Source: Treponema socranskii subsp. buccale
GTDB taxonomy: Bacteria; Spirochaetota; Spirochaetia; Treponematales; Treponemataceae
Direction: 5' to 3'
Assembly: GCF_024181585.1 (NCBI RefSeq)
Contig: NZ_CP054258.1
Location: 1,674,001-1,738,000, forward strand
Length of the DNA: 64,000 bases
Shown: piece after piece, positions 24,176 through 32,759 of the stretch
How the letters are laid out: every line of letters begins with the position of its first letter
Numbering within the stretch: the first letter of the stretch is position 1
The notes under the pieces: model-generated
What the model saw: the letters and a program-made list of their open reading frames with translations, nothing else
Told to the model about the DNA's origin: nothing
Database searches by the model: none
Made by a program: the position numbers and the translations under genes

Positions 24176-25201
24176 TTATGATCGGGCATTCGCCGCCACT
24201 CCCGCAATCTTCATCGCCTCTTCCGCGCCGACATTGAGGCGGATGCTTTCCGCCGCCGTCCGGATGATATCGCATTCGTGCTGCTTTATCTTAAACCACG
24301 AAATAAGCACGACATCGGTCAGCGGATATCGATGGAAGAGACGCTCGGCGCGGCGGTTTATGTCGGCTTTGCACGCATCTTCCATCCAGCGCGGATCGAG
24401 CTTCCACACCGCCCCCTCTTCGTGGGGATTGAGCAGCGGCGCATACTGCCAGTCCTTCCAATCGGCGTAGGTGTCGACCGCTTTGTCGAGAATCGCGATC
24501 GCAGGAGCGGCAAGCGGATCGGATGCTTCATGCCGGTCGTCCGCGTACGCAAGGTGCGTCAATATCTCGTCCTTTTTCATATCGTAGTACACTTTCAAAC
24601 GGAGCGCCCACACGATGTTTTGCATAACATAGTAATGCGTAAAAAAATCGACGACGGGCTTTTTAATTTCCCCGCGCACTTCGTTTACGCACCGCCACAT
24701 GAGCTTGACGTATTGACTGTCGAGCTTTGCATTGACGACGTGCTGTTCGTGAATATCGGGCACGGAATCACACCACGCAAAGGGTGTTCCCTTCGTGATC
24801 GAAGCGATATCCGGCCACGCTTTATAATCGAGCACGCCGTATGAGCCGAGTGCACAAAGGTGCGGCATCTTTTCTTCTTTTAAGCACAGCGCCGCGCTTA
24901 TCGTCTTTAAATTCTCGACGACGTAAAAATACAGGAGTTCGGTGAGGATGGCGTGAGGCCTATCGTACATTTCGACGAGCGAAATATACTGCGCCAAAAA
25001 GCGGTCTTCGGCTTCCTCTTCCAATTTTTGGCCGAGCAGCGTCTGCGGGATGAGCGGTACTTCCGTGCCGAACACGAGCGTCCATAATTCGGGAAGCGTC
25101 TTTACGGCAAACAGCGCCGAAGCTCTTTCGCCGACAAAGGCCTTTCGGAGCATTCCCGCAGCTTTGGCGTTTACATACGAAGCAGCACCGGAGTATTCCA
25201 T
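24176..25201 (-). CDS. atpC: V-type ATPase subunit C (ATPase 1)
   Basis: A 341-residue socket subunit that joins the rotor stalk to the K ring. Predicted all-helical, with EYSGAASYVNAKAAGMLRKAF at the start and LVMWRC/PLTDVVLISWFKIKQHECDIIRT near the end, as in bacterial/archaeal C (d) subunits. The ATG at 25201 is chosen; a GTG two codons earlier is possible. It sits between the G/H-like gene and atpI. Confidence 0.88.
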   Translation of the reverse strand: MEYSGAASYVNAKAAGMLRKAFVGERASALFAVKTLPELWTLVFGTEVPLIPQTLLGQKLEEEAEDRFLAQYISLVEMYDRPHAILTELLYFYVVENLKTISAALCLKEEKMPHLCALGSYGVLDYKAWPDIASITKGTPFAWCDSVPDIHEQHVVNAKLDSQYVKLMWRCVNEVRGEIKKPVVDFFTHYYVMQNIVWALRLKVYYDMKKDEILTHLAYADDRHEASDPLAAPAIAILDKAVDTYADWKDWQYAPLLNPHEEGAVWKLDPRWMEDACKADINRRAERLFHRYPLTDVVLISWFKIKQHECDIIRTAAESIRLNVGAEEAMKIAGVAANARS

Positions 25202-25212
25202 ACGCACACCCG

Positions 25213-25524
25213 TCAGTGTACGGCAAGCAGCGTATCGAGCAGCTTGTTAAAAGCTCCGGTATCCTGTGTCGTGTTTTGAATTTCGGATCGATATGCGGCG
25301 ATCTCTTCCGCGTGTTTTTCGTCGATCGCTTTCGTCTGCGCTTGATAATCGCTTTCGAATTGTGCCGAAATTTCGTCGTGTTGTTTTTTATAATCGCTTT
25401 CCGCTTCGGCGCGATATGCGGCGATGCGCTTATCGGCTTCCGCCTGTGCGTCGGACGTCATGCTCGATGCGCGTTTTTCCACGTCAAGCAGATGATTGAT
25501 AACATTGACTTCGCTTTCGGCCAT
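25213..25524 (-). CDS. V-type ATPase peripheral-stalk subunit, G/H-like (ATPase 1)
   Basis: A 103-residue, almost entirely coiled-coil protein (VINHLLDVEKRASSMTSDAQ, then ADKRIAAYRAEAESDYKK). This is the pattern of the G/H subunit that pairs with E in the outer stalk. The gene starts 3 bases after the ptsN-like gene and ends 12 bases before atpC. Identity rests on composition and position more than on strong motifs. Confidence 0.7.
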   Translation of the reverse strand: MAESEVNVINHLLDVEKRASSMTSDAQAEADKRIAAYRAEAESDYKKQHDEISAQFESDYQAQTKAIDEKHAEEIAAYRSEIQNTTQDTGAFNKLLDTLLAVH

Positions 25525-25527
25525 AGA

Positions 25528-25992
25528 CTACCCCTGCAACGACATTTCAAAATTACATACGGCGTCGAATATTTCCTGCGGCGTCTTTTTTTCCATAATC
25601 GTTTTTAAAAAATCGGGTGCCTGCAAAAGATTCGCGACATCCTTCATCGTCTGGAGGTGCGATTCCGTATCGCCCTCGGCAAAGAGCATCATGATGATAA
25701 AGTTTACGGGGCTGCCGTCGAGTGAATCGTATTCGACGCCGGTGCGGCTCAAGCCCAGCGCCAAAGCCGTACCGTGCACCGAAGCGCATTGCGCGTGGGG
25801 AACGGCGATGCCGGGAATGATACCGGTAGTCTGCTGCGCTTCCCTGAGCATGAGCGCGTTCAGCGCATCCTGCCGATCGACGGACGGCTGGGACGCAACG
25901 ATCATTTCGATCATCTCTTCAAATACTTCGTCTTTTTCCGCGCTTTCCAAATCGGCTTTGATATTCGCAGGGGTGAGTAAATGACTTAACAT
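25528..25992 (-). CDS. PTS EIIA-like protein (PtsN/fructose family)
   Basis: A 154-residue protein of the EIIA-fructose/PtsN fold. The phosphorylatable His is present in GIIPGIAVPHAQC, followed by FIIMMLFAEGDTESHLQTMKDVA and LLQAPDFLKTIM. There is no accompanying EIIB/EIIC, so a regulatory role is more likely than sugar transport. It sits 18 bases after secG and 3 bases before the first ATPase gene, so it is almost certainly in the ATPase 1 transcript. Confidence 0.88.
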   Translation of the reverse strand: MLSHLLTPANIKADLESAEKDEVFEEMIEMIVASQPSVDRQDALNALMLREAQQTTGIIPGIAVPHAQCASVHGTALALGLSRTGVEYDSLDGSPVNFIIMMLFAEGDTESHLQTMKDVANLLQAPDFLKTIMEKKTPQEIFDAVCNFEMSLQG

Positions 25993-26009
25993 CGATTATC
26001 GCCTCCTGA

Positions 26010-26390
26010 TCACTGCTGCGGTTCGACCGCCGCACTTCCGGCATTGTCCGCCGCACCTTGAGCATCGGATGTCTTCCACCAATCGTTGGACTGTGTTTCG
26101 GCAGGAGACGCGCCCGGTTGTACGGTTTCGGAAGGAGCGAGATTTTGTTCGAGACGCGGCCGCTTGTTCAGCAGCGCGAGCGCCAACGCAAACACGAAAA
26201 AGAGCACGACGAGCACGAAAGTCGTCCTCGTCAGAATATTTGCAGAATGAGAACCGAATGCCGTCGTTCCGCGGCCGCCCAAAAGACCGCCCATGCCGCT
26301 CGAACCGTCATCCTGTACGAGAATGATAAGGATAAGCAACGCGCACGCAATGATAAATGCGACGAGCAGAATTATACGAATAGCACCCAT
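26010..26390 (-). CDS. secG: Preprotein translocase subunit SecG
   Basis: A 126-residue membrane protein. Two hydrophobic helices (IRIILLVAFIIACALLILIILVQ and TTFVLVVLFFVFALALALL) flank the conserved loop GGLLGGRGTTAFGS, as in SecG, which supports the SecYE channel. The Pro/Gln-rich hydrophilic tail after residue 80 is longer than in E. coli. The ATG at 26390 has GGGAG upstream. It is the first gene of the operon that continues into ptsN and the V-ATPase. Confidence 0.93.
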   Translation of the reverse strand: MGAIRIILLVAFIIACALLILIILVQDDGSSGMGGLLGGRGTTAFGSHSANILTRTTFVLVVLFFVFALALALLNKRPRLEQNLAPSETVQPGASPAETQSNDWWKTSDAQGAADNAGSAAVEPQQ

Positions 26391-26453
26391 TTTATATACT
26401 CCCGTAAACAAATCCCCGCAGAAAGCGAAGAGAACGATATCGATAGTTCTGAT

Positions 26454-26482
26454 ATATTAACCTAATTGTGTACTTTGGTCAA
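26454..26482 (-). promoter_or_regulatory. Probable promoter of the secG-ptsN-V-ATPase operon
   Basis: Minus-strand TTGACC (26482-26477), a 17-base spacer and TAATAT (26459-26454), about 60 bases before the secG start. The stretch 26483-26595 shows nothing else I can support. Confidence 0.55.
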
Positions 26483-26595
26483 TCGGAGATTTGGGCTGTT
26501 TTGGGGAATCTCGAGTAATTTTGGAACTTGTCGTTTCGGGCTGTTAGGGTTTTGTGAGTCAGTACAAAAGGCATGCATACCACCAAAGAAAGAGA

Positions 26596-26736
26596 GGGGG
26601 CTGTCTCAAAAGTCGGTTACTTTCTCGACAGCCTGTCGAGTTTAAAATTAAGTCTTTATATTGTAATGACTTAATTTTAAACGTCGCATAGTACATCAAG
26701 GAAGCTGTCCAAAAACTGAAGTTTTTGGACAGCCCC
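26596..26736. mobile_element. MITE-like block of hairpins with IS-type terminal repeats
   Basis: The left end GGGGCTGTCTCAAAAG (26597-26612) and the right end, read on the other strand, GGGGCTGTCCAAAAAC match in 13 of 16 bases. This type of end is common in several IS families. Inside are a perfect 15-bp stem with a 13-base loop (26640-26682) and, at the right end, a perfect 14-bp inverted repeat GCTGTCCAAAAACT / AGTTTTTGGACAGC with a 2-base centre (26704-26733). No clear target duplication is visible. It sits exactly at the left edge of the AT-rich R-M island. Confidence 0.55.
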
Positions 26737-26754
26737 GGTATCCTTTCGTTTTAT

Positions 26755-26783
26755 TTGATTATTTTTATATTATATGTGATAAT
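26755..26783 (+). promoter_or_regulatory. Probable promoter of the restriction-modification island
   Basis: TTGATT (26755-26760), a 17-base spacer and GATAAT (26778-26783). The start point would be near 26790, which coincides with the GTG proposed as first codon of the next gene, so its mRNA may be leaderless. Confidence 0.5.
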
Positions 26784-26790
26784 ATTTGTT

Positions 26791-27564
26791 GTGCATACAG
26801 AAGCGGAAATTAGAGTAGCTATAAAACCTCTTATTGAATTATATGGTGAAATGACTACATCCGAGATAAAGCAGCATCTTGATGAAGTCTTGGACTATGA
26901 TGATGATGATAAAATACTATCAGAAACACGTAATGAAATCCTTATAACGCAAAGAATAGGAAATATTGTTGCTCATCAAAGTGAATTAGTAAAAATCTAT
27001 TCTGAGGGTTTTATTGTCGATAAAAACTATAAACCTGCACATTTCTTTGCAGTTACTGGATTAGCTGGAAAAGAACAAAAAATATCAAAAACTGAAATAC
27101 AACAACGCCAGAAAAAGGCTCAGCAAAGATATATTTATAAAAAAATTAATTGGGAACTTCAAAATGAAAGGCGTAGTCTTTTAGGCCATTTAGGAGAAGA
27201 GTTTGTCTTCCATTCAGAAATCTTTAAAGTAAAAGAATTTGATATAGCTTCATTAGACAAAGTAATCCATTTGAGTGAAAAACAAGGTGACGGATTTGGT
27301 TACGATATCTGTTCTGTTAATGAGAATGGAGAAACCATTTTCATCGAAGTGAAAACAACAAAAGGCTCATGCGAAACTCCATTTTATATGAGTAAAAATG
27401 AAAGATTATTTTTCGAGGAAAATATAAATAATAATGCTTATATATATAGAGTCTATAATTTCATCAAAGAAACCCGTCATGGTCAAACAAAGATAATCTC
27501 TGCCAAAGAATTATTTAAAAATTACAACTTTGATCCTATCTCATTTATTGTAACGCCAAAATAA
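26791..27564 (+). CDS. DUF3883/Mrr-like putative nuclease
   Basis: A 257-residue protein if the GTG at 26791 is the start. The N-terminal part, EIRVAIKPLIELYGEMTTSEIKQHL followed by TQRIGNIVAHQ, resembles the winged-helix region of restriction-system (Mrr-like) proteins. The C-terminal part has GDGFGYDI and then IFIEVKTT, the D...ExK core of a PD-(D/E)XK fold as in DUF3883 proteins. It is upstream of an endonuclease and two methyltransferases, so a role in restriction is inferred. The frame is open further upstream into the hairpin block, but that part codes a hydrophobic stretch unlike the family. Confidence 0.65.
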   Translation: MHTEAEIRVAIKPLIELYGEMTTSEIKQHLDEVLDYDDDDKILSETRNEILITQRIGNIVAHQSELVKIYSEGFIVDKNYKPAHFFAVTGLAGKEQKISKTEIQQRQKKAQQRYIYKKINWELQNERRSLLGHLGEEFVFHSEIFKVKEFDIASLDKVIHLSEKQGDGFGYDICSVNENGETIFIEVKTTKGSCETPFYMSKNERLFFEENINNNAYIYRVYNFIKETRHGQTKIISAKELFKNYNFDPISFIVTPK

Positions 27565-27595
27565 TATAAAATAAATAATATAATGGGAGGTATTT

Positions 27596-28405
27596 ATGAC
27601 AGTCGATAATGAGAGAGCCATTAGGGCAATTGTAAAAAGCCATGTTGAAAGTTATGCATCAGGCTTTTCAGATAGACATATATCTGAATACAAAGATGAT
27701 GAAGGTACAATAAACATGAAAATACACAACGTGTTTATTGCCATATTAGGTGCAGATATTCAATATTATTCAGCTTTGTCACGTTCATTAGATTCTTCTC
27801 TTGGAAATATGCTTGAAAAGATGGCAATAAACATTGCTACATTACATTATAGAGTTTCACAGCATGTAGAGGGCAATATTTACAAAGAGCAAACTGAATA
27901 TATTGCAGATATCCTAGAAGAATACAAGAGACATGCAAAAAAACCTTTGCTTTCAGATTACAGCGGTATAACCAAGAAAACTACTAACGACATCATAAAT
28001 AAAAGACATGAAAGCGATTATTACTTAATAGACGAAGAAACAGGCATGCATTATCTCATCGAATTAAAAATCGGGGGAGATTTAGATAACAAAAAGGCTC
28101 GTTCCGAAAAAGAGGCATTGCTTGAACAGTATTGTATTCTTGCAAATAGTTTAGGTAGTGAAGAAAAAGTAAAAATTTATTTTGCAACCGCTTATAATCG
28201 CTATGGCGAAGATAAACCTTGGAAACAGAGTCGTGTTTTACAATTTTTTAGTGAAGAAGAATTAAAAATTGGTTGCGACTTTTGGAATATGGTTTGCAAA
28301 ACCGATAAAGGTTATGAAATTATTTTAGATGAGTACAAGAAAAATGCTCATTTCATAATTGATGCATTAAACAAAATTAAAAAGGTCTATCTGCCAAATG
28401 CTTAA
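27596..28405 (+). CDS. Type II restriction endonuclease, possibly TdeIII-like
   Basis: A 269-residue protein. The PD-(D/E)XK core is visible as SDYYLIDEETGMHYLIELKIGG, followed by DLDNKKARSEKEALLEQY. The N-terminal helical part (SLDSSLGNMLEKMAINIATL) resembles the TdeIII family first described in Treponema. TdeIII cuts GGNCC, whereas the neighbouring methyltransferases look amino-type, so the specificity may differ. GGGAGG precedes the ATG. It overlaps the next gene by 8 bases. Confidence 0.65.
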   Translation: MTVDNERAIRAIVKSHVESYASGFSDRHISEYKDDEGTINMKIHNVFIAILGADIQYYSALSRSLDSSLGNMLEKMAINIATLHYRVSQHVEGNIYKEQTEYIADILEEYKRHAKKPLLSDYSGITKKTTNDIINKRHESDYYLIDEETGMHYLIELKIGGDLDNKKARSEKEALLEQYCILANSLGSEEKVKIYFATAYNRYGEDKPWKQSRVLQFFSEEELKIGCDFWNMVCKTDKGYEIILDEYKKNAHFIIDALNKIKKVYLPNA

Positions 28406-29135
28406 TTTAAAAAGGGATTGGCACTGTTATCTAAAAAAAGGTAACAGCAAGAAACTCATAAAACAAGTTCCAGATAAAAGCATAGACTTTCTCTTGACTG
28501 ACCCACCATATAACATTGGCAAACACTCCACTGGTAATATTCCTTTGCCAGGTCGTACCCCGATGAACAACGATGTTGCGGATTGGGATTGGATTGATTT
28601 TAATCCAGAAGATTGGGTTGAAGATTTTTTAAGAGTCTTAAAACCAACTGGAAATCTTTTTATTTTTACTTCCTACAATCAATTAGGACGTTGGTATAAT
28701 TGTCTTGACCATAGATTCGATACAAGTAATTTTATAATTTGGCATAAAACGAATCCGGCTCCTAAAATTTTTAAGGCAGGTTTCTTAAACAGTTGTGAAA
28801 TGATTTTTTGTTGTTGGAATAAACGACATACATGGAATTTTATTTCCCAAAAAGAAATGCACAATTTTCTAGAAAGTCCAATTTGTATGGCTCCCGAAAG
28901 ATTAAAAAAACCGAAACACCCTGCTCAAAAGCCAGTGTTTATACTAAAAAAAATGGTAACTATAGCAAGCAATGAAAACGATATTGTATTTGATCCATTC
29001 ATGGGAGTTGGCTCAACAGGAGTTGCTGCACTCGAACTAAATAGGAAGTTTATAGGTTTTGAATTGGATGAAAATTATTTTCAAGCTGGAAAAAAACGAA
29101 TAATGGAGTATAAAAAAGATGTGCCAAATTTATAA
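28398..29135 (+). CDS. DNA N6-adenine/N4-cytosine methyltransferase, beta class
   Basis: A 245-residue amino-methyltransferase of the N6_N4_Mtase family. Motif IV FLLTDPPYNIG is near residue 34, and motif I FDPFMGVGSTGVAALELNRKFIGFELD is near the C-terminus: the beta-class order. The overlaps with the endonuclease gene before it (8 bases) and the second methyltransferase after it (17 bases) indicate a single transcript. It protects host DNA from the co-encoded endonuclease. Confidence 0.88.
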   Translation: MLNLKRDWHCYLKKGNSKKLIKQVPDKSIDFLLTDPPYNIGKHSTGNIPLPGRTPMNNDVADWDWIDFNPEDWVEDFLRVLKPTGNLFIFTSYNQLGRWYNCLDHRFDTSNFIIWHKTNPAPKIFKAGFLNSCEMIFCCWNKRHTWNFISQKEMHNFLESPICMAPERLKKPKHPAQKPVFILKKMVTIASNENDIVFDPFMGVGSTGVAALELNRKFIGFELDENYFQAGKKRIMEYKKDVPNL

Positions 29136-30282
29136 TCAAGAAACTTCATTAAAGCCATTGATTAAGTGGCCTGGTGGAAAAGAGAAAGAATTAGAGTTTA
29201 TTTTTTCTAATGCTCCAACGAAAATAAATAATTATTACGAGCCTTTTGTTGGTGGAGGTTCAGTATTTATGGCGTTTAATGCAAACAATTTTTTCATCAA
29301 TGATAAATCAAATGAATTAATAAATCTCTATCAATTTATCTCAAAAAATGATTCTACATTTTATAGCTGGGCTAATGGAATTGAAACCGCATGGAAAGAC
29401 ACTTTAAGTTATGCAAATTCTACAAATTTAGAATCTTTTTTTATCAGTTTTAGAAATAATGAGATTGATGTTAAAGAATTAAAAAACAGAATTGAAAATT
29501 TTGTAAAAGAAAATGAGCAAAATATTTTAAATAATTTACCGGACTTTTTTACTATGAATAAAAATATATTCATCTCAGAAGTTAAAGTAAATCTTACAAG
29601 GAAATTTCAAAGAATGAAAAAAATAGAAACTGAAAAATGGGTTTTGCCTGATGAAGATGTAAAAGCGAATATCGAAACAGCTTTTATGAGTGCACTGTAT
29701 ATGTACTTTAGAAATTTATACAATGACAAGGGAATTCAAAAGAATAAAGAACTATACACTGCAATTTTTCTTTTTATTCGTAATTATACATACAGCGGAA
29801 TGTTCAGATATAATAACGCTGGAGAATTTAATGTGCCTTATGGTGGTACAAGTTATAATTCAAAAACCTTAAATAGTAAATTTAATTATTATCAATCTGA
29901 AAAAGTATTAAATAAATTTGCGCATACAATAATTGAGAATTTGGATTTTGAAGATTTTTTCAGAAAAAATGTACCTCAAGAAAACGATTTTATCTTTTTA
30001 GACCCGCCATACGATTCTGAATTTAGCACTTATGCGCAAAATAATTTTACAAGAGCAGACCAAGTCAGACTTGCAAATTATTTGTACACCAAGTGTAAGG
30101 CAAGATGGATGATGATTATTAAGGCAACTCCATATATTTTATCTTTATATGAAAACAAAGGGTTAAATATAAAACAATTTGATAAAACTTACACTGTAAG
30201 TTTTATGAATAGAAACGATAAGAAAGCAGAGCATCTTATAATTATGAATTATAATGATAAACAAGGCAAATTGTTTGCATAA
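29119..30282 (+). CDS. D12-class (Dam-like) DNA adenine methyltransferase
   Basis: A 387-residue alpha-class N6-adenine methyltransferase. It has the N-terminal signature PLIKWPGGKEKELEFI and YYEPFVGGGSVFMAF (motif I), then FIFLDPPYDSEFSTYAQNNF (motif IV DPPY) near the C-terminus. It is longer than Dam (about 280) because of a central insertion, about residues 95-190. Two methyltransferases of different class beside one endonuclease recall DpnII-type systems. No terminator is obvious after it. Confidence 0.9.
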   Translation: MCQIYNQETSLKPLIKWPGGKEKELEFIFSNAPTKINNYYEPFVGGGSVFMAFNANNFFINDKSNELINLYQFISKNDSTFYSWANGIETAWKDTLSYANSTNLESFFISFRNNEIDVKELKNRIENFVKENEQNILNNLPDFFTMNKNIFISEVKVNLTRKFQRMKKIETEKWVLPDEDVKANIETAFMSALYMYFRNLYNDKGIQKNKELYTAIFLFIRNYTYSGMFRYNNAGEFNVPYGGTSYNSKTLNSKFNYYQSEKVLNKFAHTIIENLDFEDFFRKNVPQENDFIFLDPPYDSEFSTYAQNNFTRADQVRLANYLYTKCKARWMMIIKATPYILSLYENKGLNIKQFDKTYTVSFMNRNDKKAEHLIIMNYNDKQGKLFA

Positions 30283-30324
30283 TGAACTATAACTGCCTGT
30301 TTTATCAACACACCCATAATACCC

Positions 30325-31758
30325 TCACACTCTATTCAATTCCTGCATCATTGCAGGGCGCCGCCGATAGGCGCTGCGGAATTCCGCGATAAGCGTTTGA
30401 ACCATGTCTTTGCCGCCCGGATAGCGCTTCATTCTTTTTAAGAAATCGGCTATCTCCTGATAGACACCCCGATCCGAAGTATATGCGGCCTTTTTCCGTA
30501 CGACCTCTTCATATCGCTTCAGAATTTTTTCAGGCGCCAAATCTTTTATAAGATCTTCGTATTCGAGAATATAATAAATCCCCTGTGCTTCCAACGCCAA
30601 TTTCAAAAGCCGATCATATAATCCGTCGTATGCATATAAGTGATCAATGCGATGAATATCTTTTTGTTTGAAAATGATTTCCCGTTTTTCTTCCCATTCA
30701 TCGACAGTGTAATATGTTTTTAATTCTTTATAGGTATCGATATCTCCGGGATCATATTCCAATACAATACGCCATAACTCATCTTTATACTTTTCGCGCT
30801 GCCCCGTTTTCGCATATATTTCTTTTAATTTTTCGCTATACGCCAGTATCAGACCGCGGTAGCCTGTATCGACAAGTTTTCCTTCTTCCAGCAGCTGAAT
30901 CGCTTCTTCATATCGCTTCATTCGTATACATTCGTCTACATAATATTTTCGGATGTCGCTCAAATCGATATATTTTTTACAATATTCATCAACAGCTTCT
31001 TGCGAAAATTTAAGCTGTCTCATAACCTGCAGATGATATTTTGCCCACGTTTTTGCAGCGTATTCATTGATGCAATTTTCTTCGGGATGCAAAAAGGCTT
31101 CAACTTGGACCGCTGAAAATACCAGTTTATCCTGTAAAAATTCCTCTTCGGAAAAATCGGAAAAAAGCAGCTCTTCAATATAATCCTGTAAATAGTCGAG
31201 CGTATCATCGCTCACAACCAAGCTTTTACATTCCTCATACAGTATTTTTTTTACTTCCGGATCGCACCTTTCCAAAATCGTCTGCAACAGTGTAATACAA
31301 TCGCAGGCCAATGCTCCGAGCGTACCGTTCGAATCGTCTATCGCGATATTTCCTAATGCTATAAACACGTACCGTATCAGCTGAAGCGCATTGATATATT
31401 CTTTGTTGTCAATGATTTCCGTAATCGTTTTTTGCAAAAATTCCGACAGTTCGTTATAAAATCCGCGAGAGTCATAATATGAAATATATCCGTATTTGTC
31501 GGCATGGCATATACAAATTCTGTCGATTGCCTGTTTATATATTTTCAAATCATCGCTTGAAATTCCGCAGCGCATTTTTAATTTAAATTGCTGCAAAAGC
31601 ATCGGATCGTCTGTCAGCACATCGATCAAAAACGCCCTGATATCCTCACTATCGGTATTGTCAACAAGTTCTTTTATCGAAAAAGCCGCACAGGATTCAT
31701 TACTGCTCGCCGTCTTATTTTTATCATTTTTAAAAGCAGCATTTTCCATCTTGTTCAT
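30325..31758 (-). CDS. SWIM-associated helical-repeat protein lacking the SWIM finger
   Basis: A 477-residue helical, TPR-like protein (ECIRMKRYEEAIQLLEEGKL, TGQREKYKDELWRIVLEYDP). Its C-terminus (FLKRMKRYPGGKDMVQTLIA, then SAYRRRPAMMQEL) resembles the end of SWIM zinc-finger family proteins. The CxCx(n)CxH finger normally found before this region is absent, and no coding remnant of it is visible upstream. The ATG at 31758 has GGAG upstream. Function unknown. Confidence 0.7.
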   Translation of the reverse strand: MNKMENAAFKNDKNKTASSNESCAAFSIKELVDNTDSEDIRAFLIDVLTDDPMLLQQFKLKMRCGISSDDLKIYKQAIDRICICHADKYGYISYYDSRGFYNELSEFLQKTITEIIDNKEYINALQLIRYVFIALGNIAIDDSNGTLGALACDCITLLQTILERCDPEVKKILYEECKSLVVSDDTLDYLQDYIEELLFSDFSEEEFLQDKLVFSAVQVEAFLHPEENCINEYAAKTWAKYHLQVMRQLKFSQEAVDEYCKKYIDLSDIRKYYVDECIRMKRYEEAIQLLEEGKLVDTGYRGLILAYSEKLKEIYAKTGQREKYKDELWRIVLEYDPGDIDTYKELKTYYTVDEWEEKREIIFKQKDIHRIDHLYAYDGLYDRLLKLALEAQGIYYILEYEDLIKDLAPEKILKRYEEVVRKKAAYTSDRGVYQEIADFLKRMKRYPGGKDMVQTLIAEFRSAYRRRPAMMQELNRV

Positions 31759-31819
31759 AATACTCCAAACCTCGATGCAATATTTCATCATCGAATAATT
31801 TTTTCCAATCCATGATTAC

Positions 31820-31849
31820 GGTATAGTATACAAAAAAAGGGATTGTCAA
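31820..31849 (-). promoter_or_regulatory. Probable promoter of the SWIM-type gene
   Basis: Minus-strand TTGACA (31849-31844), an 18-base spacer and TATACC (31825-31820), about 60 bases upstream of the start. Confidence 0.5.
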
Positions 31850-31870
31850 TATGTCGTTTCAGTAATACGA

Positions 31871-32059
31871 TCAAGCTCGCAAAAACTTTATAAATCCGAC
31901 AAGTAACGAAATACAATAACAAATTATCGCAATGTAAATGGCGATGTTTTTTTCTTTGATTCTTTTATAAGCCTTTTCATCCTTTACTATTACAAACAAT
32001 ATAAAAATCAATGCCGCCGGTATGATATTCATTTCAATATAGTTCATCAGCGCTTTCAT
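31871..32059 (-). CDS. Small hypothetical membrane protein
   Basis: A 62-residue protein with two hydrophobic segments (NIIPAALIFILFVIV and NIAIYIAIICYCISLLVGFI) separated by a charged loop (KDEKAYKRIKEKN). AGGA precedes the ATG. Family not recognised. Confidence 0.5.
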   Translation of the reverse strand: MKALMNYIEMNIIPAALIFILFVIVKDEKAYKRIKEKNIAIYIAIICYCISLLVGFIKFLRA

Positions 32060-32143
32060 ATTATTTCCTGAATCAATATTTTATTGGAAATTTCCTTAAA
32101 TTATTAATAATTATTAATATTACGTAGTATACAATCCGCCCTC

Positions 32144-32725
32144 TTAAAACGGTTCCAGAGGCACGAAACGTTTATATGGTTTTCCATCGCTTATTTTTGC
32201 TTCTTCAATAAATATTCTGTCTTTATTGCCGATTGAATCCATAAAAAATTCATATCGCGTATAGGTCTCACCTCCGTATCGGTAATCGTAGAATTCCATA
32301 TATCTGCTGTATGTTCCGCGCTTATTGGTATAAAACACAAATCCGGCAGTTCCCGCTTCCGGTTTCGGCGTTCTATTATTTGGATACATTTTGTAGATAT
32401 CAGAAATTTTATAATTATTCGGATCCCATATTATTCCATTCTGAGCTTTCGGATCAAACCCGTTTTCAAGCGCAGCTTTCCCCGCATAAAAGCCGCACGT
32501 TGTATTTGCATCATAGAAAATAAGATTATAGAGCCGAGAAGCGAATATTCCATTGATAATCCATAAAATACAACCAACTGAAAAAATCAAGTCATTGTGA
32601 TACATTCCACCGAGACACATGATCGACAATGTCGGCAGAGTTACAATAAAATATCCCCATTTTTCTCGTATTCTCATATTCACTTTTTTATTATAATAAC
32701 GGGCGCTCTCTTTTTCCAGCCGCAT
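32144..32725 (-). CDS. Hypothetical membrane-anchored protein
   Basis: A 193-residue protein. Two helices near the N-terminus (YFIVTLPTLSIMCLGGMY and LIFSVGCILWIINGIFA) are followed by a soluble, Tyr-rich part with SDIYKMYPNNRTPKPEAG and YSRYMEFYDYRYGGETYTRY. The start is uncertain; an ATG at 32677 is an alternative and neither has a good ribosome site. Divergent from nadE. Family not recognised. Confidence 0.55.
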   Translation of the reverse strand: MRLEKESARYYNKKVNMRIREKWGYFIVTLPTLSIMCLGGMYHNDLIFSVGCILWIINGIFASRLYNLIFYDANTTCGFYAGKAALENGFDPKAQNGIIWDPNNYKISDIYKMYPNNRTPKPEAGTAGFVFYTNKRGTYSRYMEFYDYRYGGETYTRYEFFMDSIGNKDRIFIEEAKISDGKPYKRFVPLEPF

Positions 32726-32759
32726 TGCGCTTTTAGCTTTCGGGTGCTACACTGTGCGT

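Noticed and set aside
26725-26790. A TTG start for the DUF3883 gene inside the hairpin block
   Set aside because: It would add a hydrophobic stretch coded by the IS-type end and the promoter itself, unlike the family; GTG 26791 fits the predicted transcription start.
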